From JBBDIP01 sp040880305 (GTDB lineage Bacteria > Bacillota > Sulfobacillia > Fermentithermobacillales > Fermentithermobacillaceae): a DNA stretch of 13,444 nucleotides. Of the stretch, positions 1 through 7,048 are shown in pieces; the stretch's first letter is position 1; each line of letters begins with the position of its first letter. The position numbers and the translations under genes were made by a program. The notes beneath the pieces were generated by a model. The model was not told the origin of the DNA, searched no databases, and saw nothing but the letters and a program-made list of their open reading frames with translations. The DNA lies in NCBI GenBank assembly GCA_040880305.1, contig JBBDIP010000053.1, positions 1 through 13,444 of the forward strand. Reading direction: 5' to 3'.

Positions 1-1
1 G

Positions 2-148
2 CGGTTTAGGTCCGGACGAGGCATCAGAAAGGCGCTTTCACTGTCAAAGTCGGGTTACGAGGGATACAAGAATGCTCCCTACTTCGGCAAATTCGACGCA
101 AATACCTTGCACGACGGTGAATTGCAGCTTTGCCCGACCGATATATGA
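2..148 (+). CDS. C-terminal tail of an unrecognised protein, cut by the window edge
   Basis: A reading frame is open from the left edge to a TGA at 146-148 and encodes 48 residues. The end is rich in Tyr, Phe, Gly and Asp (for example NAPYFGKFDAN) and looks like an ordinary globular protein tail. About 60% of third codon positions are G or C, which fits the GC-rich coding style of the neighbours. A second frame is also open here, up to 170, but its translation looks less protein-like. I do not recognise the family. The stop lies 27 nt before the chemoreceptor start at 176, so the two may be co-transcribed. Confidence 0.4.
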   Translation, partial: RFRSGRGIRKALSLSKSGYEGYKNAPYFGKFDANTLHDGELQLCPTDI

Positions 149-175
149 AGTGAAGTTTCTTGGGGAGTGATCACC

Positions 176-1420
176 GTGGGTTTAGGCAAAACGATACGAG
201 TGACAGCGCTTCTTGTTATACCCGGATTGTCTCTCCTTGCCCTCGCGATAATGGGACGCCTCGACACCCCTGCAATACCGGACATTCTCCTCGGCATCTG
301 GGCAGGTCTGGGGATAGGAGTTGTCTTCTTGGGCGCCAAGCGGGAAGACCGCGACCCGGCTCTGAGCATCCGGCCCAAACCCGATGCAGGCGCCCTTGCA
401 CCGGCGAGCAGTCTCCTGGCAGCAATACCCATGGTTCATCCCACGAAGAACGACCAGGTCGAGAGAGCCGCAGCCGTGCTGGAGGAGTTGCCCGAGCTGG
501 AGCAGGCGGCGCTCGAGGTTGAGGGTGGCACAAGCGCCGTGAAAGACACTTTCGGGGAGGTCATGAGCCTCACGGCCAACCTCAACAGCGATCTGGAGAA
601 GATCGCGGTAGGGGCCAGGAAGCAGGCCATGCGTTACCAGGAGATCGGCAACCTGGCCGAGGACATGGCTGAGTCCACCAGCGGCGTATCATCCAGGGCC
701 GAAGCGATGGCCGCATCTGCGGGGCAAACACTTTTGTCGGCGCGGTCCGGGGCGGCCGCCGTCACCAAGACCATCGATGAGATGAAAGCCATCCGCAACA
801 CGGTAATCGAGAACGCCGAGAAGATACGCCAGCTCGGCGACAGGTCCACCCGCATCGGGGAGATCGTGACCGTCATCGGTGGACTGGCGAATCAGACCAA
901 CCTTCTGGCGTTGAACGCAGCCATCGAAGCAGCCCGGGCTGGAGAACAAGGCCGCGGCTTCGCTGTAGTGGCTTCAGAGGTGAGGCGTCTCGCCGAGCGG
1001 TCAAACAAGGCCGCAAAGGACATAGCCGAGCTGGTAGGCGACATAACCGGTCAGACGTCGGAAGCGATCCTGGCCATGCGGAGCGGGACCGAGCAAGTCG
1101 AAGCCGGCGTTGTGCTCGCTGATGAGGCCGGAAGGGCGCTGGGCGAGATCGATAGGGTAGTCGAGCAGTCAGCCAGCGAGATCCGCTACATCTCGGAGAG
1201 CGCGGCCCAGAGCGCACAGAGGATCGAGGAACTGGTCAGGTCGATCGAGGACGTGGCTGCGATAACCGAAGAGAACTCGGTCACCATCAAGCAGATAGCT
1301 GAGGCCGATTGGTTCTCCAAAGCCATACGCAGGTTCGAGAACCTGGCGGAGGATACCCACCAAAAGTCCGCGCTGGTGCTCGAAAAGGTTGCTGCGCTCC
1401 GGCGCCGGACGGCTGGTTAG
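176..1420 (+). CDS. Methyl-accepting chemotaxis protein with minimal sensor region
   Basis: The protein has 414 residues. Two hydrophobic helices (about residues 9-26 and 37-54) are joined by only about ten residues, followed by a long alpha-helical cytoplasmic part. The MCP signalling hairpin tip is clear at about residues 235-265 (NQTNLLALNAAIEAARAGEQ, then GRGFAVVASEVRRLAERS). In this family the tip contacts CheA and CheW and the flanking helices carry adaptation sites. No HAMP, PAS or Cache domain is visible, so any stimulus would have to be sensed in the membrane, in the cytoplasm or through a partner. I chose GTG at 176 because GGGGAG at 162-167 lies 8 nt upstream; an in-frame GTG at 167 would overlap that site. 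No che genes are present in the window, so the receptor's partners are unknown. Confidence 0.85.
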   Translation: MGLGKTIRVTALLVIPGLSLLALAIMGRLDTPAIPDILLGIWAGLGIGVVFLGAKREDRDPALSIRPKPDAGALAPASSLLAAIPMVHPTKNDQVERAAAVLEELPELEQAALEVEGGTSAVKDTFGEVMSLTANLNSDLEKIAVGARKQAMRYQEIGNLAEDMAESTSGVSSRAEAMAASAGQTLLSARSGAAAVTKTIDEMKAIRNTVIENAEKIRQLGDRSTRIGEIVTVIGGLANQTNLLALNAAIEAARAGEQGRGFAVVASEVRRLAERSNKAAKDIAELVGDITGQTSEAILAMRSGTEQVEAGVVLADEAGRALGEIDRVVEQSASEIRYISESAAQSAQRIEELVRSIEDVAAITEENSVTIKQIAEADWFSKAIRRFENLAEDTHQKSALVLEKVAALRRRTAG

Positions 1421-1423
1421 GCC

Positions 1424-1443
1424 TTGCGCCTCATTTGGCGCAA
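1424..1443 (+). terminator. Perfect 7-bp inverted repeat just after the chemoreceptor gene
   Basis: TTGCGCC at 1424-1430 pairs with GGCGCAA at 1437-1443 around a six-base loop, starting 3 nt after the stop codon. There is no T-tract behind it, so it is a weak intrinsic terminator at best. It may instead protect the mRNA 3' end or mark the boundary between two genes in one transcript. Confidence 0.3.
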
Positions 1444-1523
1444 ATCCTGCTCAAGACGACATCAAGTCCGGTTAAACCCGGCTTGCTTGTGTCGATAACA
1501 GCAAGGGAAGGGAGGCATCGCAT

Positions 1524-2216
1524 TTGGCAAACTGCGTTAGCTGCGGAGTATCAAACTTAGGAGTAGGGAGAGCAGCCCTGGTCCTGGTCGACGGACAGTG
1601 GTACTGCGACGATTGCCTGCCGGCTAAAAAGGGGCACGTCAAGTGCCGGAAATGCGGCAAAGAGCCGTTCAGCTCGGATGACCACTTCAAGACAGTGAAC
1701 GGCCAGTTGATGTGCACCGAGTGCATGGAAAAGGCCGGCATTATGAAGAAGTACGACTACATAATGCAGTCCATCGCCGCCGCAAGGCCTACAGCGGCGA
1801 AAGAGAGCGCCGGTCCAGGCAAGACTGACACCGTAGGTGGCTTGGGTGGGCTCCGGCTCCTCCTTGACGAGAACCTCTCGCCTGGAGAGTCGGTGACCCT
1901 ATCAATCCAGGGCAATGCCGGCGAAGCCATCGCGTGCTCGAAAAACGGCCTGTACGTGCTGAAATCCGGTCTCGCCATGGGCTCCATCACCGGCCGCAAG
2001 TGCTCGAAGTTCTCGTGGTCCGACGTTTCGGGTCTGGAACTCAAGGTGGGAAGCCTCTACGGAGTGCTTGAGGTAAGTAATCCGCGCATGCCCAGTTACG
2101 ACCCCAACGATGTGTCAAAGGCCAAGAAGGCCGACAACGCCATCACTTTCCTCCTATCGAGGAAGCCGGAGTTTGTCCAGGCAGTGTCTACCATGCAGAG
2201 CTACATTCACAGGTAG
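1524..2216 (+). CDS. Two-zinc-finger (LIM-like) protein with C-terminal PH-like domain
   Basis: The protein has 230 residues and starts at TTG, supported by AAGGGAGG at 1508-1515 with 8-nt spacing. The N-terminus holds two similar Cys4 modules, C4-x2-C7 with C28-x2-C31 and C41-x2-C44 with C64-x2-C67. This spacing resembles LIM or double zinc-ribbon domains, and the modules probably bind two zinc ions. A linker of about 40 residues rich in Ala, Lys and Gly follows. From about residue 112 the sequence has the pattern of bacterial PH-like domains: an LSPGESVTLSIQG opening, a GLYVLKSG strand and a KFSWSDVSGLELK segment. Such modules usually mediate protein contacts or membrane association. No signal peptide or membrane segment is seen, so the protein is likely cytoplasmic. 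Its function is unknown, and an adaptor role is only a guess. Confidence 0.8.
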   Translation: MANCVSCGVSNLGVGRAALVLVDGQWYCDDCLPAKKGHVKCRKCGKEPFSSDDHFKTVNGQLMCTECMEKAGIMKKYDYIMQSIAAARPTAAKESAGPGKTDTVGGLGGLRLLLDENLSPGESVTLSIQGNAGEAIACSKNGLYVLKSGLAMGSITGRKCSKFSWSDVSGLELKVGSLYGVLEVSNPRMPSYDPNDVSKAKKADNAITFLLSRKPEFVQAVSTMQSYIHR

Positions 2217-2246
2217 GGAAGACTTTCCTTAGCCGTCAAGGCAAAG

Positions 2247-2288
2247 AAACCTCCCGCGCAAGCAACACTACTTAACGCGGGAGGTTTT
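2247..2288 (+). promoter_or_regulatory. 12-bp perfect hairpin that is terminator-like and masks the next ribosome binding site
   Basis: AAACCTCCCGCG (2247-2258) pairs perfectly with CGCGGGAGGTTT (2276-2287) around a 17-nt loop; TTTT at 2285-2288 runs directly into the ATG at 2289. It lies 30 nt after the stop of the zinc-finger gene and has the shape of an intrinsic terminator. The 3' arm contains GGGAGG (2279-2284), the only good Shine-Dalgarno sequence for the AAA+ ATPase gene, fully paired in the stem. The same element could therefore end the upstream transcript and also hold back translation of the downstream operon when transcription reads through. Confidence 0.7.
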
Positions 2289-3692
2289 ATGTTGAGCTTA
2301 CGCGCGCCAGTAAGACATCAGGGCAACGAGAGCTTGTTCCTGGCGGTGGAGATGTCCTTGGTATCCACCCTCGCCGGGGTTCCTCTGCACATACACGCGG
2401 AGGGTCTTAGAGGTACGGGCAAGACCACCGTCATGCGCTGGGCCAAAGGAGCGATGCCCAGCATCAGGCGTATCGCGGACTGTCAATACTACTGCGATCC
2501 CCAATCGCCGCGGTGTCCACAGCATCGGGCGGCGGCTTCTGGCGGCCCCTTTGCGTCCGAGGAACTCCCAATGCCTTTCGTGGAGATCGGGCACGGGGCG
2601 AAACTGGGGACGGTCCTGGGCAGCATCGACTTGGGGCGCCTGACCGGCAAGTCAAGACCAGAGGCAGCGCTGCTTCCCGGTTCAATTCCCATGGCGAACC
2701 GGGGCATCATCTTCATCGACGAGGTCAACCGCCTAGCTGAGACCGCCCCAGAAATCACCGACGTCCTGCTCTCGGTGATGGGGACCAAACCGGGACTGGT
2801 GAAGATCGAGGAGGTAGGCCTGCCGCCCTGTGAGATTGAGGTGTCGGCGTCGGTCTGGGCGGCTTCTAACCCTGACGAGGACCCTGGGCCGCTGGAGGAC
2901 ATCCGCAGACAACTGGCCGACAGGTTCGACTTGGTTGTGCCGGTGCAAAGACCCTCCGACCCGGCGGTAGTGGAAAGGCTCCTCTTTGGAGGGGCAAGCC
3001 CGGCGGACGAAGACGCGCCCCTCCTGGGCCTGGCGCAAAAGGCCGCCCGGCTCAAAGACGTGAGGGTACCTCCCTATGTGGTCCGATATGTGGCCCAGCT
3101 GTATGTCCACCGGAATGTAGAGAGCCTTCGCGCCGTGGAAGCGCTGGAACTTGCATGCAGGCTCCACGCCGCCTTGCACGGGAAAGATGAGGTCTCGTTC
3201 GACGAGATGCTGGCCGTTATCCCTCTGGTGCTGCGGCACCGCGTCGAACCGGCAGCGCTGTCTGAGATACTGAAGGACCTGGACCTCAGGAAGGCGGCGG
3301 GCGCTCAGGTAAAACCACCTGCTCCGCCCCCAGATCCGGGCGCCGGTCAAGACCAGGCCACGGTAGCGGGCCAGGACCACCTGCCGGGCCCCGACGGATC
3401 CGCCAAGCCTGACGACAGAGGGCCGGGCCACCCGGCAGACCAGACTCCGCCCGGAGATGACGCTTTCAAGGGACGAAAGACCAGTTGGTTTGAGAAGCTG
3501 GTCGAACGTTACCGGAACGCTTCCGCGCGGCAGCCCGCCGGGGGAACCTCCAGGGGCAGCGCGGAGATGCAGCGCCTGCCGGACCCGGCGACCATGAAGC
3601 CGGTATCCCCGCCCGACCGGGCTCGCCGGATCACCTCAATATCCTGGCCGGATCTTGTGACGCCACCGGATTGGAAGGATCACTTGCCGTGA
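2289..3692 (+). CDS. ChlI/BchI-type (magnesium-chelatase-like) AAA+ ATPase
   Basis: The protein has 467 residues. The AAA+ core covers about residues 1-330: Walker A GLRGTGKT (39-46), Walker B IIFIDEVN (140-147), sensor-1 ASNP (192-195), an arginine-finger region RRQLADRF (206-213) and a probable sensor-2 Arg near 281. The insert GSIDLGRLTG and the Walker B context match the Mg-chelatase I-subunit clade rather than generic MoxR. A Cys/His cluster, C65-x3-C69-x6-C76-x2-H79, sits before the insert. From about 340 the tail is rich in Pro, Gly and Asp and probably disordered, like the linker found in ChlD. ATG at 2289 has its GGGAGG only 4 nt away; TTG at 2292, with 7-nt spacing, is a possible true start. 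The gene overlaps the VWA gene, so the two products probably form one complex. The substrate is unknown. Confidence 0.85.
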   Translation: MLSLRAPVRHQGNESLFLAVEMSLVSTLAGVPLHIHAEGLRGTGKTTVMRWAKGAMPSIRRIADCQYYCDPQSPRCPQHRAAASGGPFASEELPMPFVEIGHGAKLGTVLGSIDLGRLTGKSRPEAALLPGSIPMANRGIIFIDEVNRLAETAPEITDVLLSVMGTKPGLVKIEEVGLPPCEIEVSASVWAASNPDEDPGPLEDIRRQLADRFDLVVPVQRPSDPAVVERLLFGGASPADEDAPLLGLAQKAARLKDVRVPPYVVRYVAQLYVHRNVESLRAVEALELACRLHAALHGKDEVSFDEMLAVIPLVLRHRVEPAALSEILKDLDLRKAAGAQVKPPAPPPDPGAGQDQATVAGQDHLPGPDGSAKPDDRGPGHPADQTPPGDDAFKGRKTSWFEKLVERYRNASARQPAGGTSRGSAEMQRLPDPATMKPVSPPDRARRITSISWPDLVTPPDWKDHLP

Positions 3693-5419
3693 TCGTCTAC
3701 CCCAGGGACTCGCCCCCTGGACAACGGAACGCCATAGCCCGTTTGTCCCGGGTCCTCACCGAGTCGCGGGCGGCCAGGGTCGGCGAGACCACGGTGCTTT
3801 CGGCGCAGGTGCACGTCCAAGACATGTCCGACCCGCAGGACGTTACCGCCATCTTGGGCAGCGACGCGGGCCAGGTCTTCTACCACAGGGAGAAGCCCGG
3901 TGAGATCCTGCATATCGACGTTTTCCATTCGCCCGGCTGCCTCGACCCCCGCGACATCGCCAGGGGCCTGGTATCCTCCCTGTCCGGCATGCAGTTTGAA
4001 CTTGGCCCCGGCGGGTTTTCGACCTCGATGGAGACCTTCCTCTCCTACATCGACGTCCAAACGGCTGGAGGCGGCGGGCGCATAGACGGCCAGCTATGCT
4101 TTGGACAGGAACAGGGCGTGCGCGCCGCGCATCAGACTCACGTGCACGTGACCGCGCTCTGCGCGCCTGAAGTGGTGGCTTCGGTCTTCACGATGATCGC
4201 GGCGGTGGAGTCGGCAATAGAGGCGGCCGGACTCGAGTTGCGCAAAGTGAGGCGCGTTCGGACCGTCCGCGGGTCCACGCCAATGGACATGAGCGCTTAC
4301 CAGGCTTCCAGCGACTCGCTGCTAAAGCAAATACCTCAGGGGGAGGGTGGCCAGCCGTCGGCCTTCCGGCAGGAAGCCCTGGCGCGGCAGGTGGCCCGCG
4401 AAGTGGGTACCGCCGAGGACACCCGGCGTTTACTTGAACAGCTCGCAAAGGGGCTAAAGGCGGGCGAGTTCGCAAAACTCAGGATGGGCACCGAAAAGAG
4501 CCCGGAGGACATCCGGCAGGCGCTCTCCCGGTCCAATCTAATAAGGTTCGACGGTCAAAAGTACACCCTCACAGATGACGGGGCTCAAGCCTTGTCGTTT
4601 TTGTCCGAACACGCCCAGGAGATCGAGGCCTACCTGCGGCGCCTGGTCTGGTCTTTACCTCACAAGAGCATCCCGCAAGGCGAGAAGAAGGGCCACAAGG
4701 CTGAACCCTGCCACAGCCGGGGCCGTGGGCTGGCCTTGCCAAAGCGCGAAGGCGAACCCTTTGGGGACCTCGCGGTGCCGGAAACCGTGGTCGCGATGGG
4801 CGTGCGCGCCGCTCTGGCTCAGCAGTCACAAGACGGACGCGGCCCGGACTTCGCGTCCGGCGACTTGCGGTTCGCGTACTCAAAGGCCAAGAAGGGCAGC
4901 CCTGTCATCCTGCTCCTTGATGCGTCGGCCTCGATGGCCGGCAGGAGGATGCGCGCGGCAAAGGAACTCGCCCGGCACCTTGTGCTTGCCGGGAAAGAGA
5001 GAGTCTCGATCGTGGCATTCCAGGACTCAGACGTCAGAGTCGTATGCCCATTTACGCGCAGCGCTAGGAAGATTGAGACGGGTCTTGGTGAGATCCAGGC
5101 CATGGGACTGACGCCCTTGGCCCGAGGGCTCGAAAAGGCGCTGGAGCTGGCGTCCCGATCTGTGCGAAAACCCCTTGTGCTCTGCATCACCGACGGTATT
5201 CCGACCGTGCCGTCGCGCACCATGTCGCCCATAGAGGACGCTCTGACGGCGGCGGGCAACCTGGCGAAGAGGGGCGTGAGGCTCGGCTGCATCGGCTTGG
5301 AGCCAAATTCGGGCTTCCTGCGGCAGATGGTGCAGGCGGCCAAAGGCACTCTTTACGTGGTCGAGGAGCTGGAAGCTTCGACCCTCGCGGCTATCGCCCG
5401 GAAGGAGAGCGCGCGGTGA
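3689..5419 (+). CDS. ChlD-type VWA-domain protein, partner of the AAA+ ATPase
   Basis: The protein has 576 residues. The C-terminal VWA domain (about 404-570) keeps a complete MIDAS metal site: DASAS (411-415), Thr 475 and Asp 502 (ITDGIPT). It resembles the integrin-I domain of Mg-chelatase D subunits. The D-subunit AAA+ half is absent. Instead there is a region of about 220 residues with no family I recognise, including an HQTHVHV stretch near 148-154, followed by a probable winged-helix segment (about 269-319, SNLIRFDGQKYTLTDDG) and a basic His/Lys-rich linker. I chose GTG at 3689, in a GTGA overlap with the ATPase stop, because GGAAGGA at 3673-3679 lies 9 nt upstream; an in-frame TTG at 3671 would include that site. 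The overlap implies translational coupling. A metal-insertion or remodelling role is inference. Confidence 0.82.
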   Translation: MIVYPRDSPPGQRNAIARLSRVLTESRAARVGETTVLSAQVHVQDMSDPQDVTAILGSDAGQVFYHREKPGEILHIDVFHSPGCLDPRDIARGLVSSLSGMQFELGPGGFSTSMETFLSYIDVQTAGGGGRIDGQLCFGQEQGVRAAHQTHVHVTALCAPEVVASVFTMIAAVESAIEAAGLELRKVRRVRTVRGSTPMDMSAYQASSDSLLKQIPQGEGGQPSAFRQEALARQVAREVGTAEDTRRLLEQLAKGLKAGEFAKLRMGTEKSPEDIRQALSRSNLIRFDGQKYTLTDDGAQALSFLSEHAQEIEAYLRRLVWSLPHKSIPQGEKKGHKAEPCHSRGRGLALPKREGEPFGDLAVPETVVAMGVRAALAQQSQDGRGPDFASGDLRFAYSKAKKGSPVILLLDASASMAGRRMRAAKELARHLVLAGKERVSIVAFQDSDVRVVCPFTRSARKIETGLGEIQAMGLTPLARGLEKALELASRSVRKPLVLCITDGIPTVPSRTMSPIEDALTAAGNLAKRGVRLGCIGLEPNSGFLRQMVQAAKGTLYVVEELEASTLAAIARKESAR

Positions 5420-5429
5420 GAAACATCCT

Positions 5430-5458
5430 TTCCAAGGGTCAGCGTGTCCTATATGATA
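5430..5458 (+). promoter_or_regulatory. Candidate sigma-A promoter for the decarboxylase operon
   Basis: TTTCCA at 5430-5435 (4 of 6 matches to the -35 consensus) is separated by 17 nt from TATGAT at 5453-5458 (5 of 6 matches to the -10 consensus). It lies 11 nt after the VWA gene stop and about 67 nt before the decarboxylase start. Spacing and position fit a vegetative promoter, but this is read by eye only. Confidence 0.4.
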
Positions 5459-5476
5459 GCGCGGTGACATTTTGCC

Positions 5477-5505
5477 CCCTGTGCGAATACTGATGTTCGT
5501 CAGGG
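5477..5505 (+). promoter_or_regulatory. Leader stem-loop ahead of the decarboxylase gene
   Basis: CCCTG (5477-5481) pairs with CAGGG (5501-5505), and inside it CGAA (5484-5487) pairs with TTCG (5496-5499), with a small internal bulge. It ends 6 nt before the ribosome binding site GGGAGG (5512-5517). If transcription starts near 5465, this would be the whole leader structure. It may stabilise the mRNA or tune initiation; there is no match to a riboswitch I know. Confidence 0.3.
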
Positions 5506-5524
5506 ACTTTCGGGAGGATAGCCG

Positions 5525-7048
5525 GTGAAAAACAGAGCCCTCACCTCATTTGACCCACAGGAAATCGTCAGGCAAAACCCCGCGCAGCGAAGGGCGCCAG
5601 TAATTGAGGCGTTGACAGGCTACGCGGGCGTCACGCGATTTCACATGCCCGGTCACCGGGGCGGCATCGGCGCGGACCCGCTGATCATCTCGCTCCTTGG
5701 CGCCAAGGCTTTTTCTAATGACGTAACCGGCGTCCTGGGTATGGATGATCTGCACGAGCCCCACGGATGTATCCAGGAAGCCGAGGAACTCGCGGCCGAG
5801 GCTTTCGGCGCTGACAGGACGTTCATGTCGGTGAACGGCACCTCTAGCGCCATCCAGACGATGGTTCTGGCCAGCCTCAACGAAGGGGATACCCTGATTA
5901 TCCCCCGTAACGTGCACAAGTCCATCCTGTCTGCGATAATCATATCCGGCGCGCGCCCGGCGTTCGTCCTGCCTTCTTTCGACCGCTACCTGGGGTTCGC
6001 TCAGGGCGTCGAGGACCGTTCAATCGCGCAGTGTCTGGCCGAGAACCCGTCGGCCAAGGCGGCCTTGCTCGTCAACCCAACCTACTACGGCACTTCGGTG
6101 GACCTCACCCCCATCGCCGAGAGGCTGCACGAGGAGGGGATCGTACTCCTGGTCGACGAGGCCCACGGGCCTCACTTCCGGTTTCACCCCAAGCTCCCCA
6201 AACCGGCTCTTGATGCAGGTGCGGACGCTGTCGCACAAGGGGCCCACAAGATCATCGGCGCCTTGACCCAGGCGTCTTTCCTCCATGTGAAAGGCGATCG
6301 GATCGACCCGGCCAGGATCAAGGCCATGTTCCAATTCCTGACCACGACCAGCCCCTCCTACCTGCTCATGGCCTCGCTCGACGCGGCGCGCAGGCACATG
6401 GCGATGTACGGCTGGGACCTACTGGACTACGCCATCAACCTTGCGGAGTACCTCCGGGATTCGATCAACGACATCCCAGGACTTTATGCGTTTGGCGAGG
6501 AAGCGCTGGGCAGGCCCGGCGCCGAGTTCCTGGACCCGACCAAGGTCACCATCACAGTGCGCGAACTCGGCATCACCGGCTATCAGGCGGAGAAATACCT
6601 GCGGTTCAACTGCGGGATCCAGGTCGAGATGTCGGACCTCTACAACGTGTTGATCATCGTGAGCTTCGGCAACACATCAAACGACGTCTCCAAACTTCTG
6701 GGCGGCCTGAAGTCGCTCGTGGCGGCCGTCGAGCGGGGCGAACTGGCCAAGGACCTTCTGGCGGCGCAGAAGTTCATCCCCGACCTCCCTCCCATCCCTG
6801 AGATGGCGATGCTACCCGGCAAGGCCGTGAAAGCGCCTTACGAGAGGGTTCCCCTCGATAACACGTGGGACCGGGTCAGCGCCGAAGTTGTGACGTGCTA
6901 CCCGCCGGGTATCCCAATCCTGTACCCGGGCGAAGTCATAACCAAAGAAACCGTGGCTTATCTAAACGTAGTGAAGGACCTTGCTTTTGGCATCAACGGC
7001 CCCGAGGATAGGTCGCTACGCACGCTTCGGGTGGTGAAAGGTGTTTGA
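5525..7048 (+). CDS. Orn/Lys/Arg decarboxylase, short Bacillus-type form (PLP-dependent)
   Basis: The protein has 507 residues and belongs to fold-type I PLP decarboxylases, which convert arginine, lysine or ornithine to agmatine, cadaverine or putrescine in the cytoplasm. The N-terminal HMPGHRGG (40-47) is a family hallmark. VNGTSSAIQ (103-111) binds the PLP phosphate, His131 in PRNVHKS should stack on the cofactor, and Asp211 in VDEAHGPH should contact the pyridine nitrogen. Lys242 in GAHKIIGALTQ is the expected Schiff-base lysine. The C-terminal CYPPGIPILYPGE is also typical. The CheY-like wing domain of the long enterobacterial enzymes is missing, as in Gram-positive homologues. The GTG start has GGGAGG 7 nt upstream. 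Substrate cannot be fixed from sequence; arginine is a common activity in this clade. The gene overlaps the next one by 4 nt. Confidence 0.93.
   Translation: MKNRALTSFDPQEIVRQNPAQRRAPVIEALTGYAGVTRFHMPGHRGGIGADPLIISLLGAKAFSNDVTGVLGMDDLHEPHGCIQEAEELAAEAFGADRTFMSVNGTSSAIQTMVLASLNEGDTLIIPRNVHKSILSAIIISGARPAFVLPSFDRYLGFAQGVEDRSIAQCLAENPSAKAALLVNPTYYGTSVDLTPIAERLHEEGIVLLVDEAHGPHFRFHPKLPKPALDAGADAVAQGAHKIIGALTQASFLHVKGDRIDPARIKAMFQFLTTTSPSYLLMASLDAARRHMAMYGWDLLDYAINLAEYLRDSINDIPGLYAFGEEALGRPGAEFLDPTKVTITVRELGITGYQAEKYLRFNCGIQVEMSDLYNVLIIVSFGNTSNDVSKLLGGLKSLVAAVERGELAKDLLAAQKFIPDLPPIPEMAMLPGKAVKAPYERVPLDNTWDRVSAEVVTCYPPGIPILYPGEVITKETVAYLNVVKDLAFGINGPEDRSLRTLRVVKGV

Noticed and set aside
1472..1499. 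Possible promoter (TTAAAC and GATAAC) before the zinc-finger gene
   Set aside because: The -35 matches the consensus at only about half of its positions and no other support is visible, so I did not list it.
2733..3431. A 232-residue open frame on the minus strand opposite the AAA+ gene
   Set aside because: It is antisense to conserved AAA+ motifs; long antisense frames are common in GC-rich genes and it shows no family signature.
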